NCBI RefSeq assembly: GCF_024166365.1
Contig: NC_064821.1
Span: forward strand, 52,045,093 to 52,109,092
Origin: Elephas maximus indicus
Taxonomy: Eukaryota; Chordata; Mammalia; Proboscidea; Elephantidae
Length of the DNA: 64,000 bases
Direction: 5' to 3'
Made by a program: the position numbers and the translations under genes. Within the stretch, counting starts at the first letter, position 1, and the number at the start of each line of letters is the position of its first letter. A model generated the notes under the pieces. That model had not been told where the DNA came from and did no database searches. It worked only from the letters and a program-made list of their open reading frames with translations. Shown here piece by piece: positions 43,705 through 54,640 of the stretch.

Positions 43705-44675
43705 AGACTTACCCACTTAGAACCCCTGGGGCCAGGCTTTCTCACTGAGCCCCTCCCTGACCACCCATCTAAAACTGCACACCCCTCCTTCCTGTCTTGC
43801 TTCCCTGAACTATTTTTCCCTTTAGTACCTTGATTATTTACCTTGGTTTACTCTATATTTTACTTTGACTTTGTTCATTGTCTGCCCTCTCTTTACTGGT
43901 ATATAAGCTCCATGAAGCACTTACTAATGAAGATCAAAGGTCACAGCCTTCAGTATGGATTGCACCTCAACATAAAGAAAACGAAAATCCTCACAACTGG
44001 ACCAATGAGCAACATCATGATAAATGGAGAAAAGATTGAAGTTGTCAAGGATTTCATTTGACTTGGATCCACAATCAACAGCCATGGAAGCAGCAGTCAA
44101 GAAATCAAAAGATGCGTTGCATTGGGTAAATCTGCTGCAAAGCATCTCTTCAAAGTGTTGAAGAGCAAAGATGTCACCTTGAAGACTAAGGTGCGCCTGA
44201 CCCAAGCCATGGTATTTTCAACTGCGTCATATGCATGTGAAAGCTGGACAATGAATAAGGAAGACCAAAGAAGAGTTGACGCCTTTGAATTGTGGTGATG
44301 GCGAAGAATATTGAATATACCATGGACTGCCAAAAGGACAAACAAATCTGTCTTGGAAGAAGTGCAGCCAGAATGCTCCTTAGAAGCAAGTACGGTGAGA
44401 CTGCATGTACATACTTTGGACAGGTTGTCAGGAGGGATCAGTCCCTGGAGAAGGACATCATGCTTGGCAGAGTACAGGGTCAGCGGAAAAGAGGAAGACC
44501 CTCAATGAGGTGGATTGACACAGTGGCTGCAACAATGAGCTCAAGCATAACAATGATTGTAAGGATGGCGCAGGACCAGGCAGTGTTTTGTTCTGTTGTG
44601 CATAGGGTCGATATGAGTCGGACCCGACTCAAAGGCACCTAACAACAACAACAAGTTCTGTGAGGGCAGGGATTA
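43705..44675 (+). repeat. L2 interrupted by an RTE
   Basis: L2-type sequence up to ggtatataagctccatga (about 43912) resumes after the RTE as tctgtgagggcagggatt (about 44657-44674). The two ends suggest a short, diverged target-site duplication. Confidence 0.55.
43913..44655 (+). mobile_element. RTE LINE, 5'-truncated 3' end
   Basis: About 743 bp of RTE 3' region, from gcacttactaatgaagatca to aggcacctaacaacaacaac. The reverse-transcriptase frame is broken. Confidence 0.85.
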
Positions 44676-45265
44676 AAAAAAAACAAAACAGAACACTCAG
44701 CTTTACTGAGGAATAATTTACAAGCAGTTCACCAATTTTAAGTGCAGTCTGATGAATTTTGACAAACATGTGAAGTCTCGTTACCACCATAACAATCAAG
44801 ATATAGAAAGGTTCCATCACCCCTAAAAGTTCCCTGGTACCCCTTCCTAGTCAATTTCCCCCTTCCTTGGCTCCTGGGAACCACTGATCTGCTTTTTGCC
44901 ATTATAGTTTTGCTTTTTCTGGAGTCTCATATAGATGGGATCATTACAGTATGTGTTCTTTTTTGGTCTGTCTTCTTTCATATGACATAATACTTTCAAG
45001 GTTCATCCTAGGTGATGCCTGTGTCAATCATTTGTTCCTTTTTATTGCTGAGCAGTATTCCATTGTATAGGTATATCACAGTTTCTTTGTGCATTCTCCT
45101 GTTGGACAGTTTGATTATTTTCAGTTTTGGGCTATTACGAATAAAGCCACTATGAACATTTATGTATAAGTCTTTGTGTGGGCATTTGTTTTCACTTCTC
45201 TTGGGTACGTATCAAGAAGTGGGATTGCAGTATGGTAAATATGTACGTAGCTTTATGAGAAACTG
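44676..45265 (-). mobile_element. Old L1 (L1M-type) 3' fragment
   Basis: Minus-strand L1: tttactgaggaataatttac, cactgatctgctttttgcc, attgctgagcagtattccat, cttgggtacgtatcaagaag. It covers the 3' UTR and the very end of ORF2. Confidence 0.7.
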
Positions 45266-45903
45266 AGGGCTCAAAGACTTTCAGTAGTGTTGACTCATGA
45301 ATTGGCCCTGGCACCCACATTTTAAACAAGCTTCCCAGGTGAAGCCAGGTGTCTCCGTTTTGGATGACCCGGACTCCGAGGTCCTTCAGCTCTGACAAGT
45401 TGCCTTCCTTTTGCCTTTGGTCTGTGGAATCTGGGATTCACATGCAAATCTCAGTCCCTGAGGGGACCCAGTGCTGAGACTCCCCTCACAGGAACCCAGG
45501 CCTTGTTTATAAGGGAGCTCAACCCCTGTCGCCCTCACTAATTTAGCATTATGAGGGCGGATAATAATAATGGTAAATAAGCTATTGCAGCCTTACCATC
45601 CTGTTTCCTGCTTCTCCCAACTTTATGAGCTGAGCCGGAAGTGTTCCTCCTGCCTTTCTTATAATACTACAAGGATGAAATATTCCTTCGTTCATTTAAT
45701 CATTCATAACGCATCTATTCTCTTCCATGGGAGGCAATCTCTATGTGCTTAAGATATACCTGTGAAAAAGATAAAATCCCTGCTATCCTGGAACTTCCAG
45801 AGTAGGGGAAGACAACAGCACATGCATAAACAAATAAATAAGATAATCTCAGGGAACATTAAGTACTGTGAAGAAAATACAGCAGTGTAATGGGTGAGGA
45901 AGG

Positions 45904-46097
45904 AGCCCTGGTGGCACAATGCTTAAGTGGTCGGCTGCTAACTGTAAGGTCGGCAGTTCAACCAACCAGCGACTCTGAGGGAGAAGAGACCTGGCAATCC
46001 GCTCCCTTAAAGATTTCAGCCTAGGAAACCCTATGGGGGCAGTTCTATTCTGTCCTATAGGTTGCTATGAGTTGGAATTGCTTGATGGCACATAACA
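45904..46097 (+). mobile_element. AfroSINE with AAC-type tail
   Basis: ggagccctggtggcacaatg head, attgcttgatggcacataac tail. Confidence 0.85.
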
Positions 46098-46106
46098 ATG
46101 GATGAA

Positions 46107-46213
46107 GGGAGTCCCTGGGTAGTGAAAGCTGTTAAAGCTCTCAGCTGCTAACTGAAAGGTTAGTGGTTCAAGTTCACCTAGATGTCCCTCAGAAGAAAGT
46201 CCTGGAGATCTAC
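46107..46213 (+). mobile_element. AfroSINE 5' half, interrupted by L1
   Basis: gggagtccctgggtagtgaa head to tggagatctac. The SINE resumes at 49044 with the repeated tctactttt. Confidence 0.85.
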
Positions 46214-49043
46214 TTTTTTTTTTTTTAATTTTTATAGTGCTTTAAGTGAAAGTTTACAAATCAACTTATTCTCTCATACAAAAATATATACACCTTGCTA
46301 TATACTCCTGGTTGCTCTCCCCTTAATGAGACAGTACACTCCTCTCCACCCTGTATTTCTGTGTCCATTCAGCCAGCTCTGTCCCTGTCTTGCCTTCTCA
46401 TCTCACCTCCAGACAGGAGCTGCCCACATAGTCTCATGTATCTATTTGATCCAAGAAGCTCACTCCTTACCAATTTATTTTCTATCTTATAGTCCAGACG
46501 CTATGAGTTGGAATCGACTCGACGGCAGTGGGTTTATTCCAGTCCAATCCCTGTCTGAAGAGTTGGCTTTAGGAATGGTTCCTGTCTTGGGCTAACAGAA
46601 GGTCTGGGGACCTTGACCTCCGAGGTCCTTATAGTCTCAGTCAGATCATTAAGTCTGGTCTTTTTACGAGAATTTAAGGTCTGCATCCCACTGATCTCCT
46701 GCTCCCTCAAGGATTCTCTATTGTGTTCCCTGTCAGGGCAGTCATTGGTTGTAGCTGGGCATGATCTAGTTCTTCTGGTCTCAGGCTGATGTATTCTCTG
46801 ATTTATGTGGCCCTTTCTGTTTCTTGGGCTCGTAATTACCTTGTGTCCTTGGTGTTCTTCATTCTCCTTTGATCCAGGTGGGTTGAGACCAACTGATGCA
46901 TCGTAGATGGCCACTTAAGACCCCGGGCACCACTCTCCAAAGTGGGATGCAGAACGTTTTCTTAATAGATTTTATTATGCCAGTTGACCTAGATGTCCCC
47001 TGAAACCATGGTCCCCAAGCCCCCGTCCCTGCCACGCTGGCCTACAAAGCATTCGGTTTCTTCAGGAAACTTCTTTGCTTTTTGTTAAGTCTAGTTGTTC
47101 TGACCTCTCCTGTATTGTGTGTTGTCTTTCCCTTCACCCAAAATAGTTCTTGTCCACCATCTAATCAGTGAATACCTGTCTCCCTCCCTCCCTCCCCACT
47201 CTCGTAACTATCAAAGAATATTTTCTTCTCTGTTTAAACTATTTGAGTTCTTATAATAGTTGTCTCATACAATATTTGTCCTTTTGCAACTGACTAATTT
47301 CACTCAGCATAATGCCTTCCAGATTCCTCCATGTTATGTAATGTTTCACGGATTCATCATTGTTCTTTATCAATGCGTAGTATTCCATTTTGTGGATATA
47401 CCATAATTTACTTATCCATTTCATCCGTTGATGGGCACCTTGGTTGCTTCCATCTTTTTGCTATTGTAAACAGTGCTGTAATGAACATCGGTGTGCATAT
47501 GTTAGTTTGTGTAAAGGCTCTTATTTCTCCAGGATATATTCCTAGGAGTGGGATTGCTGGATCGTATGGTAGTTCTATTTCTAGCTTTTTAAAGCAGCGC
47601 CAAATCAATTCCAAAGTGGTTGTACCATTTTACATACCTGCCGGCAGCGTGTAAGTGTTCCATTCTCTCCAACATTTATTATTTTGTGTTTTTTGGATTA
47701 ATGCCAGCCTTGTTGGAGAGAGATGGAATCTCATTGTAGTTTCAATTTGTGTTGCTCTAATGGCTAATGATGGTGAGCATATTCCTCATGTATCTGTTAG
47801 CTACCTGAATGTCTTTAGTGAAGTGCCTGTTCATATCCTTTGCTCATTTTTTAATTCAGTTGTCTTTTTGTTATTGAGTTTTTGCAGTATGATGTAGATT
47901 TTAGACATTAGCTGCTGATTGGAAATGTCATAGCTAGAAATTTTTTCCCAGTCTGTAGGTGATCTTTTTACTCTTTTGGTGAAGTCTTTGGATGAGCATA
48001 GGTGTTTGATTTTTCGGAGCTCCCAGTTATCTAGTTTCTCTTCTGGTGTTTGTGCACTGTTAGTAATGTTTTGTATACTGTTTATGCCATATATTAGCGC
48101 TCCTAGCATTGTCCCTATTTTTTCTTCCATGATCTTTATCGTTTTAGATTTTATACATAGGTCTTTGGTCCATTTTGAGTTAGTTTTTGTGCATGGTGTG
48201 AGGTGTGGTCTTGTTTCACTTTTTTGTAGATGGATATCCAGTTTTGCCAGCACCATTTGTTAAAGAGACTGTCTTTTCCCCATTTAACAGACTTTGGGCC
48301 TTTGTCAAATATCATCTGCTCATATGTGGATGGATTTATGTCTGGATTCTCAATTTTGTTTCATTAGTCTATGTATCTGTGGTTGTACCAGTACCAGGCT
48401 GTTTTGACCACTGCGGGGGTATAACAGGTTCTAAAATCAGGTAGAGTGAGGCCTCCCACTTTGTTCGTCTTTTTCAGTAATGCTTTACTTATCTGGGGCG
48501 TCTTTTCCTTCCATATGAAGTTGGTGATTTGTTTCTCCATCTCATTAAAAAAATGTTGGAATTTGGATCAGAATTGCATTGTATCTATAGATCGCTTTTG
48601 GTAGAATAGACACTTTTACAACGTTGAGTCTTCCTATCCATGAGCAAGGTATGTTTTTCCACTTATGTAGGTCTCTTTTGGTTTCTTGCAGTAGTGTCTT
48701 GTAGTTTTCTTTATACAGGTCTTTTACATCTCTGGTTACATTTATTCCTAAGCATTTTATCTTCTTGGGGGCTACTGTAAATGACACTGATTTCGTGATT
48801 TCCTCTTCGATATTCTTTTTGTTGGTGTAGAGGAATCCAAGTGATTTTTGTATGTTTATCTTGTATCTGACACTCTGCTAAACTCTTCCATTAGTTTCAG
48901 CAGTTTTCTTGAGAATTCTTTAGGGTTTTCTGTGTATATGATCATGTCATCTGCAAACAGAGATACTTTTACTTCTTTCTTACTAATCTGGATGCCCTTT
49001 ATTTCTTTATCTAGCCTAATTGCTCTGGCTAGGACCCGGGAGT
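46214..49043 (-). mobile_element. L1 LINE, 5'-truncated, inserted in a SINE
   Basis: Minus-strand L1 of 2.8 kb: poly(T) at 46214-46226 (tail), a long 3' UTR with a CT-rich (ctcc)n tract near 47183, then ORF2 C-terminal sequence. Recognisable ORF2 pieces are KKLEIELPYDPAIPLLGIYP (frame 47614-47408), WELRKIKHLCSSKDF (48256-47831) and [15 protein letters not shown] (48787-48545). Truncation at 49043 falls within the reverse-transcriptase region. Frames are broken, so it is inactive. The flanking 9-bp repeat tctactttt (46209-46217 and 49044-49052) is its target-site duplication. Confidence 0.9.
46498..46537 (+). mobile_element. SINE 3' fragment inside the L1 3' UTR
   Basis: acgctatgagttggaatcg...cagtgggttta interrupts L1 3' UTR sequence that is continuous in the copy at 5546 (tagtccagtctaatctttgt). 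It is about 40 bp, a severely 5'-truncated insertion. Confidence 0.75.
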
Positions 49044-49130
49044 TCTACTTTTGGAAAAACAACCATTGAAAACCCTATGGAGCAAAACTCTTCTCTGACA
49101 CACATGGATTTGCCATGAGCCAGAAATGAC
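49044..49130 (+). mobile_element. AfroSINE 3' half, after L1
   Basis: tctacttttggaaaaacaac...gatttgccatgagccagaaa continues the SINE begun at 46107. Confidence 0.8.
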
Positions 49131-49458
49131 AACTGGTAGGTAGGGTGGCAGGGAAGGCCTCTCTAAGTTGAGACATTTGAAGTAAGAAGGAGCCAGCTAT
49201 ATGACTATTCAAAGCTGTTATGCACCCAGAGCACTTGAAATGTGACTAGTTTGTGGTGAGATGTACCGTAAGTGCAAAGTACCCCCGGGATTTCAGAAAC
49301 TAAGCATAGAAAAAAAAAAAACAACCCTAAAATATCTCATTAATACTTTTTAATATTAATTACATGTTGAGATAATATTTTGAATATGTAGGATTAAATA
49401 AAATACAGTATTAAAATTAATTTCACCTTTTTCTTTTCCCTTTTTTAAAAATGTACCA

Positions 49459-50230
49459 ACCGTTGTTGTTTTGGGGTGCCATTGAGTTAATTCCGACTCA
49501 TAGTGACCCTCTGTACAACAGAACAAAACACTGCCCTGTCCTTCACCACCCTCACAATAATTGTTATGCTTGAGCCCACTGTTGAAACCACCGTGTCAAT
49601 CTATCTCATTGAGGGTCTTCCTCTTTTTCTCTGACCCTCTAGTTTAGCTAGCATGGTGTCCTTCTCCAGGGACTGATCCCTCTTGAGAACATGTCCAAAG
49701 TATGTGAGACAAAATCTCACCATCCTTGCTTCCAAGGAGCATTCTGGCTGTACTTTTTCCAAGACAGACTTGTTGGTTCTTCTGGCAGTCCATTCAATAT
49801 TCTTCACCAACATCGTAAAAAATTCATAGGTATCAATTCTTCTTCCATCTTCCTTTTTCATTTCTAGCTTTCCCATGTGTACGAAACGACTAAAAATGTC
49901 TTGCCTTAGGTTAGGTGCAGTTTAGTCCTCAAGGTGATGTCTTTGCTTTTGAACTCTTTAAAGAGGTCTTTTGCAGCAGATATGCTCAATGCAATACATC
50001 ATTTGATTTCTTCACTGCTGCTTCCATGGGCATTGATTGTGGATCCAAGTAAAGTTAAATCCTTGACAATGTCAATCTTTTCTCCATTTATCATGATGTT
50101 GTTTATCGCTCCAGATATGAGGATCTTTGTTTTCTGTATGTCGAGGTGTAATCCATACTGAAAGCTGTAGCCTTTGATCTTCATCAGTAAGTGCTTCAAG
50201 TCCTCTTTGCTCTCAGCAAGCAAGGTACCA
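49459..50230 (-). mobile_element. RTE LINE, 5'-truncated 3' end
   Basis: Minus-strand copy from gttgttgttttggggtgcc (3' end) to ctcagcaagcaaggt. Flanking gtaccaac / gtaccagc (about 49452 and 50227) may be a diverged target-site duplication. Confidence 0.85.
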
Positions 50231-50234
50231 GCTA

Positions 50235-50282
50235 AAAACTCAACTCATTGCCAACAAGTCTGTTTTGACTTATAGCAACTAG
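50235..50282 (-). mobile_element. SINE tail fragment
   Basis: actcaactcattgccaacaa...ttttgacttatagcaact is a minus-strand SINE 3' end. Confidence 0.55.
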
Positions 50283-50339
50283 ACAATTTAAAATTACCTA
50301 TGTGGCTCACAGTGTGTGGCTTGCATTGTATTTCTATTG

Positions 50340-50620
50340 GACAGCTCTAGTCTAGGGGAAAAGCATTCTTTCTCGTAGAGGGAATGGCAAATGCAAAGGT
50401 CCTGCGGCAGGAGATGAAGGACTCCGGGGCAGGTTGTGTCAGGGAATGGGTGGCAGAAGTAGGAAAGGGCCAAATCCAGCAGGAGCTTGGTGTCTGCTCT
50501 GTAAGGAGGTGGATTTTAATTTAAGCATAACGGGGAGGCCGTTTTAGGCAGGAAAGTGACATGGCCTGAATTATGCTTTAACACACTGGTAGCTGCTGAG
50601 TGGAGAACGGACTGTGGGTG
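50340..50620 (+). repeat. Ancient L2-like repeat
   Basis: ggcaaatgcaaaggtcctgc, aggaaagtgacatggcctg, tggtagctgctgagtggag follow the common L2-like order. Confidence 0.45.
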
Positions 50621-50921
50621 GCCACAGGGTCAGTTACACCCTTCTTGTGAATGGAACGCGCGAAGGCAGGTGTTGCAGGGCGAAGAATCCTGAGCGCCAA
50701 TCCTGTTTGAGCCAGATTCACTTCTAGCTCTGCCCTTCCCTGGGACTCAGTCTCCCCACCTGTGAAATGGGGCTTGCTTAGGGCTGTTCTCCAGTTTCAC
50801 CCTGAGCACCCCTGAGCTCAGGAGGCCCCGGCCGCTCTGCAGGAGAGCCCGCCAGCGGTAGGGGGCGCCTCCTCGATGACTCGGCGCTCGGCTGGCCAGG
50901 CGCCGGCGCGTCGCTCGTTCG

Positions 50922-50926
50922 ATTGG
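50922..50926 (-). promoter_or_regulatory. VPS13D: Inverted CCAAT box (NF-Y type)
   Basis: ATTGG within gttcgattggtcgggtcgg, about 40 bp before the proposed start region; a plausible NF-Y site. A gcgccattgag at 50960-50970 looks YY1-like and may mark the start. Confidence 0.4.
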
Positions 50927-50959
50927 TCGGGTCGGGGTGGGCCCGAGCGCCGCCGGCCA

Positions 50960-51033
50960 GCGCCATTGAGGAGCTGAGGAGAGGAAGAGCCGCGCAGCGC
51001 CGGACTGGGGCGGGCGGCCCCGGACACCGACAG
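50960..51033 (+). other. VPS13D: VPS13D exon 1 (non-coding, proposed)
   Basis: A splice donor (gacaccgacag|gtaggg) at 51033/51034 lies in the core of the CpG island, the expected place for the untranslated first exon. The transcription start at about 50960 is a guess based on promoter motifs. No ATG in this exon leads to the VPS13D frame. Confidence 0.5.
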
Positions 51034-53797
51034 GTAGGGGCGAGGCGGGGCCGCGCAGGTCGGCGGGCTGGGCCGGGGACCGACGGGCAGGCGCGGGCCT
51101 AGACCTGGGAGGCCGGGCCCGTCCGAGGGGAGTGCGGCGCTGGGAACCCGGGGGACCCCGGCGTTCGGCCCTCTGGCCGTCTGAGCTCCTCCGGGGAAGC
51201 CTCGGGGTGTCCGAGCCCCCGACGTCCCAGGATCACTGCGTCCGATCGCCCGCGGGCACCCCAGGCATTGGGTCCGGGCTGGCTGAGCCTCCTGTGGAAC
51301 TCCGGCGTTCGCGTCCTGGAGTGTCCGAGCCCCCGACGCCCTTCCCAGGCTTTGGGGAGGTGTCAGCCTGCGTCCCTCTGTCGGAGCCCCGGTCTGAATG
51401 CGAGACCCCGAGTGCCAGACTCCCACTTACGCCCAAGAATGGGACATCGGTCGGTTTTCCAGACTGTCCTAACCACTCTCTTAACTAGCCGCCCGGGGTC
51501 ACGCTCTGGGATTGGAACATCCTGTCTCTAACCCAGCTGAACTCCTCGCCCCCGGGTCAAGCCTCGGCGGAACCCATCTTCCCAGGTCTGGGACCCTCGG
51601 CGCCTTTCCCTCCAGGCCTTATGTGGGAGGTGGGGGTGTCTCTGTTCACGGATGGGGGCTTAAGGTTCTGAGGGCCGAGGGTGGGAGCTTTGTCTTCTGG
51701 GCAGTACTCTTTCAGAGGGGCCACCCGCCTGACACCCCACTTCCTCGGCAGCTCTCAGCCCTGGCCTTCTCCGCGAGGGGTGCCCACTCCGGTTGCCTGT
51801 CCTTCCTACTCCCGGCTCTTGCCGCCCCTCGAGGGAGTGGCCTGGCTCAAGGTCATGTCCCGCTGTCTGCCTGCCCATGGGCTAAGCACTGATCCCCAGT
51901 GCCACCTGCATCACCGAGTAGGGGAGGCCAGGTGGGGGTTAGTGCCAGGCAGCTGCCTAGAAGCCCTGATGGGCGGGAGTGTAAACACTTCGTATTCTGG
52001 CCAGTCTGGCGGCCCTTGCTGACACCGAATTCCTTAAGGGAATCCTTGAAGTCCCTTCAAGCCCGATCTAGATGCTTAGCAGAGCTAATGGATGCTTTCT
52101 GCTTTGGCCCTCAATTTACTGACCAGGGCATCTTTAAGTCTGTGCTTTGCAGGCTTCCATCTTCAGGGAAAGTAGAGTAGGGTCTGATCTTATGTACAAG
52201 CTTACAGTGGTTTCCCTTTACTGGGAGAGTATTTACGTTTGGCACTCCCGAGAGATTTAGCATTCAGTGGCAGTAACTCCAAAAATAAAGAATACTCTGA
52301 CTTTGGCTCCTTGCCTAGGGGTGTTTGGAGTTCACATAGTAAGACTAGATTAGTCAGGGCCACATTTTGTTCTTATAGATTTACTTGTTATAAAGTTACA
52401 ATAGAGAAATGTTTCTTTGACTTAGACTTTTAAACATTTCTTATTAAAAAAAAATTATTTTCGTCATCTCTTCTTTAAATAAACATACCCCAAAATCTCT
52501 AGCAGATTCCTAGTTTTACATAAAATGTAGCTTTAAAAAAATCAAGTGTTTTACCAAATGTTAATTTTTTTGTTTATTTTTTTTTTTACTGTGTTTGTTG
52601 ACAAATACGAGGTAATCTTGTCTGGAAGTGAAGACACTGTTGACAAATAAAAGTAAATCTTTCCTAGAGGTTGAGTTAACTCTCACAGGGCCTTGTATGA
52701 TGGGTCTTAGTTTGGTTGCAGCCTTTCAGTTGGGGTAAGAGTGTCTTCTGGCACTAAGATGAATCGCTAGAGGTGGGGCACAGTGCTTGGAAAGGATCCT
52801 GAAAGTGAGCTGGTGCCAAGTGGGATCCATGCCATAGCAAATCTGGAGTGGATGGCATGGTGGCTGATGACCAACATGGGTGGCTCAAAGCAGGACTTGG
52901 CGCTCACAGTTCTAATTGGGATCTACTAGCTGAGTGACCTGAGAACCCAGTCAAACTTTGGTGCTTCAGCTTCTTTCTTGTTAACTTTTAATAGAACCAA
53001 TCTCTCTATTTTTTTAGTAGGTGTTTATGATAGGCTAGTAGCAACTCAGTGCTGCATCTAAATGCTATAGTTGGAACCAGAGGATTCCTGGCATTTATTG
53101 ACTAAGACAGTTCGTTGTAACAGCTTCATCTGATGTCCAGATACCAGCGATGGAGTTCCAGGGCATTTCAGAGTAGTGATAAAGCATTGCCTTCTCTCTC
53201 CCATTTGTATTATTTTACAAATGATTCTGATGAACGAATTTGCAAAATTGAATTAGGGCAACCTTAATGAGAATCACTGCAAAATGTGAAGTTCATTCAT
53301 AAATCTCTCAGGGTGTTTTTACCTTAACCTAGATCAGGGTTTCTCACCCTTGGCACTGTTAACATTTTGAGCTGAACACTTCTTTGCTGTGTGTGTGTGG
53401 GGGACGCTGTCCTATGCATTGTAGGATATTCAGTGGCATCCCTGGTTTCTACCCACAAGGTACCATGAACAGCCCCCAGGCACGACAATCTAAAACATCT
53501 CCAGACACGCCCAGATGAGAATCACAGATCAGGACAGTCTGATCCCTGCTAAAAGCAAGCAGTTCAATGAGCAGTTGAAAAGGTGCACGGTTTTGAATTG
53601 CGGATTTTTTTTTGCTAAATTTTTAAGTGTGACTGTTTCTTGCAGCAGTATCAAAATGTAGTATATGGTTTGGCCCTCCATTTACTAACTAAGGCGTCTT
53701 ACATGCTTCTCATCCCATCTTTTTAAATCTATACTTTGCTTTCTTCCACCTTTGGCTAAGTAGAGTAGGAAATCATTTTTTTTTTTTCCCTTCATAG
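51034..53797 (+). other. VPS13D: VPS13D intron 1
   Basis: From the donor at 51034 to the acceptor tttcccttcatag at 53797. It includes the 3' shoulder of the CpG island and a MER20 at 53332. Otherwise 51620-53330 shows no SINE, LINE or gene that I can identify. Confidence 0.65.
53332..53528 (-). mobile_element. MER20 (hAT-Charlie) DNA transposon
   Basis: cagggtttctcacccttggc start and acatctccagacacgccc near the end; a more diverged copy than the one at 16216, in the same orientation. Confidence 0.65.
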
Positions 53798-53873
53798 ATT
53801 CTCCTGTGACCATGAGAGAGAGAAATAAAGTATGATCCATGGTTTTTAACCACCTTTTCCTGAGGATATAGTC
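53798..53873 (+). promoter_or_regulatory. VPS13D: VPS13D 5' leader with three short uORFs
   Basis: Exon 2 contains three AUGs before the start codon: uORF1 53812-53835 (7 codons), uORF2 53832-53849 (5 codons) and uORF3 53839-53871 (10 codons, stop 2 nt before the main AUG). All are closed and out of the VPS13D reading path. Confidence 0.7.
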
Positions 53874-53970
53874 ATGTTGGAAGGTCTTGTAGCCTGGGTC
53901 CTCAATACCTATCTGGGGAAATACGTCAATAACCTCAACACTGACCAGCTCTCGGTTGCGCTTCTGAAAG
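53874..53970 (+). CDS. VPS13D: VPS13D exon 2 coding part (N-terminus, chorein domain)
   Basis: VPS13D is a very large bridge-like lipid transfer protein acting at ER-mitochondria and ER-peroxisome contacts; human loss of function causes a recessive ataxia. Translation from ATG 53874 gives [18 protein letters not shown], then [15 protein letters not shown], the hallmark start of the VPS13 N-terminal chorein domain, matching human VPS13D as I recall it. The exon has a good acceptor (ttttttttcccttcatag) and donor gtgagt at 53971, and ends in phase 1. The start was chosen because this is the family's universal N-terminus; upstream ATGs are closed by stops. Confidence 0.95.
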
Positions 53971-54032
53971 GTGAGTACACATACTTCTCTTTGGTAAAGT
54001 ACAAAGCTTTGCAGGTGGCATTGAGTATAATA

Positions 54033-54187
54033 AAACCGGTGGCGCAGTGCTTAAGAGCTACAGCTACTAACCAGAAGGTTGACAGTTCAAATCCACCAGC
54101 CACTCCTTGGAAACCCTATGGGGCAGTTCTGCTTTGCCCTGTAGGGTTGCTATGAGTCTGAATTGACTCAACAGCAACGGGTTTTAA
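54033..54187 (+). mobile_element. AfroSINE, tRNA-Asn-headed type
   Basis: aaaaccggtggcgcagtgct to attgactcaacagcaacggg. Its 5' end lacks about 6 bases of the usual gagccctgg. Confidence 0.85.
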
Positions 54188-54374
54188 CGTCCAAACGGCT
54201 TTGTATTAAATATGTGTAAGAGAAAGTGTGTTCTCTGATGTGACACTGATTATTATTAGGGTAACTTAAGTGTGTGGGTGTATTGCTATAGATTTTAGGG
54301 AGCTGTTAAAAAAAAAAAAAAAAGACGATATCACTGGTGACTGCTTTAACCAGTTACTTTTAGAGCTTTATGGA

Positions 54375-54640
54375 GTCAACCATGATGTAGTACAAGTGGT
54401 ATTGACTTTGGCTTCAAATCCTACCCTGTCTGTTATTAGCTATGTGAACAAGCATTTAAACTCTGATCCTCAGTTTTCTTTAGAAAAAGAGGGTTGCTAC
54501 ACATGGGGTTGCCATGAATTGGTATTGACACGACAGCAGTGGGTTTTATAAGGGTCAAAAGGATCAAACGGAGTAACATTTAATTATTATATGCTTCCTG
54601 GCATATAATAGATGCCCAATAGAAGTTTTAAAATATGTTT
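54375..54640 (+). repeat. MIR with inserted SINE tail fragment
   Basis: MIR pieces (gacttggcttcaaatcctac-like start, atgcttcctggcatataata near the end) flank a SINE 3' fragment at 54491-54552 (acatggggttgccatgaatt...cagcagtgggttt). Confidence 0.55.

Larger units (their letters stand above)
45680..49215 (+). repeat. L2-like repeat split by nested insertions
   Basis: Left part about 45680-45903 (tggaacttccagagtagggg, taagtactgtgaagaaaat) continues at 49137-49215 (ggtagggtggcagggaaggc, gacatttgaagtaagaagg). The interruption is two SINEs and an L1. Confidence 0.5.
49225..50360. repeat. Unnamed ancient A+T-rich repeat, copy 2, split by RTE
   Basis: Left part about 49225-49455 (gagcacttgaaatgtgacta, aaatatctcattaatac) and right part about 50285-50360 (tttaaaattacctatgtggc, tgtatttctattggacag). 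Same family as at 41880. Confidence 0.5.
27721..50950. other. Intergenic region TNFRSF1B to VPS13D, mostly transposons
   Basis: No host gene is recognised. The open frames with meaningful translations are RTE or L1 ORF2 remnants. Parts with no repeat identified are about 27721-28430, 30210-30630, 34760-35370, 36740-37555, 42960-43580 and 45270-45660. A short minus-strand SINE remnant lies at about 28432-28476. Confidence 0.7.
50650..51620 (+). promoter_or_regulatory. VPS13D: CpG island promoter of VPS13D
   Basis: CpG dinucleotides and G+C rise sharply from about 50650, peak at 50820-51200, and fade by about 51600. No TATA box was seen; this is a typical housekeeping CpG island promoter. Long open frames on both strands are a result of the low stop-codon frequency and show no protein signature. 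Confidence 0.85.

Noticed and set aside
47408-48787. Minus-strand frames of up to 141 codons as host genes
   Set aside because: Their translations are L1 ORF2 C-terminal pieces inside a truncated L1.
50818-51426. 202-codon minus-strand open frame in the CpG island, and overlapping plus-strand frames
   Set aside because: G+C-rich DNA has few stop codons. The translation is Pro/Arg/Ala-rich with no domain, and the region fits the VPS13D promoter.
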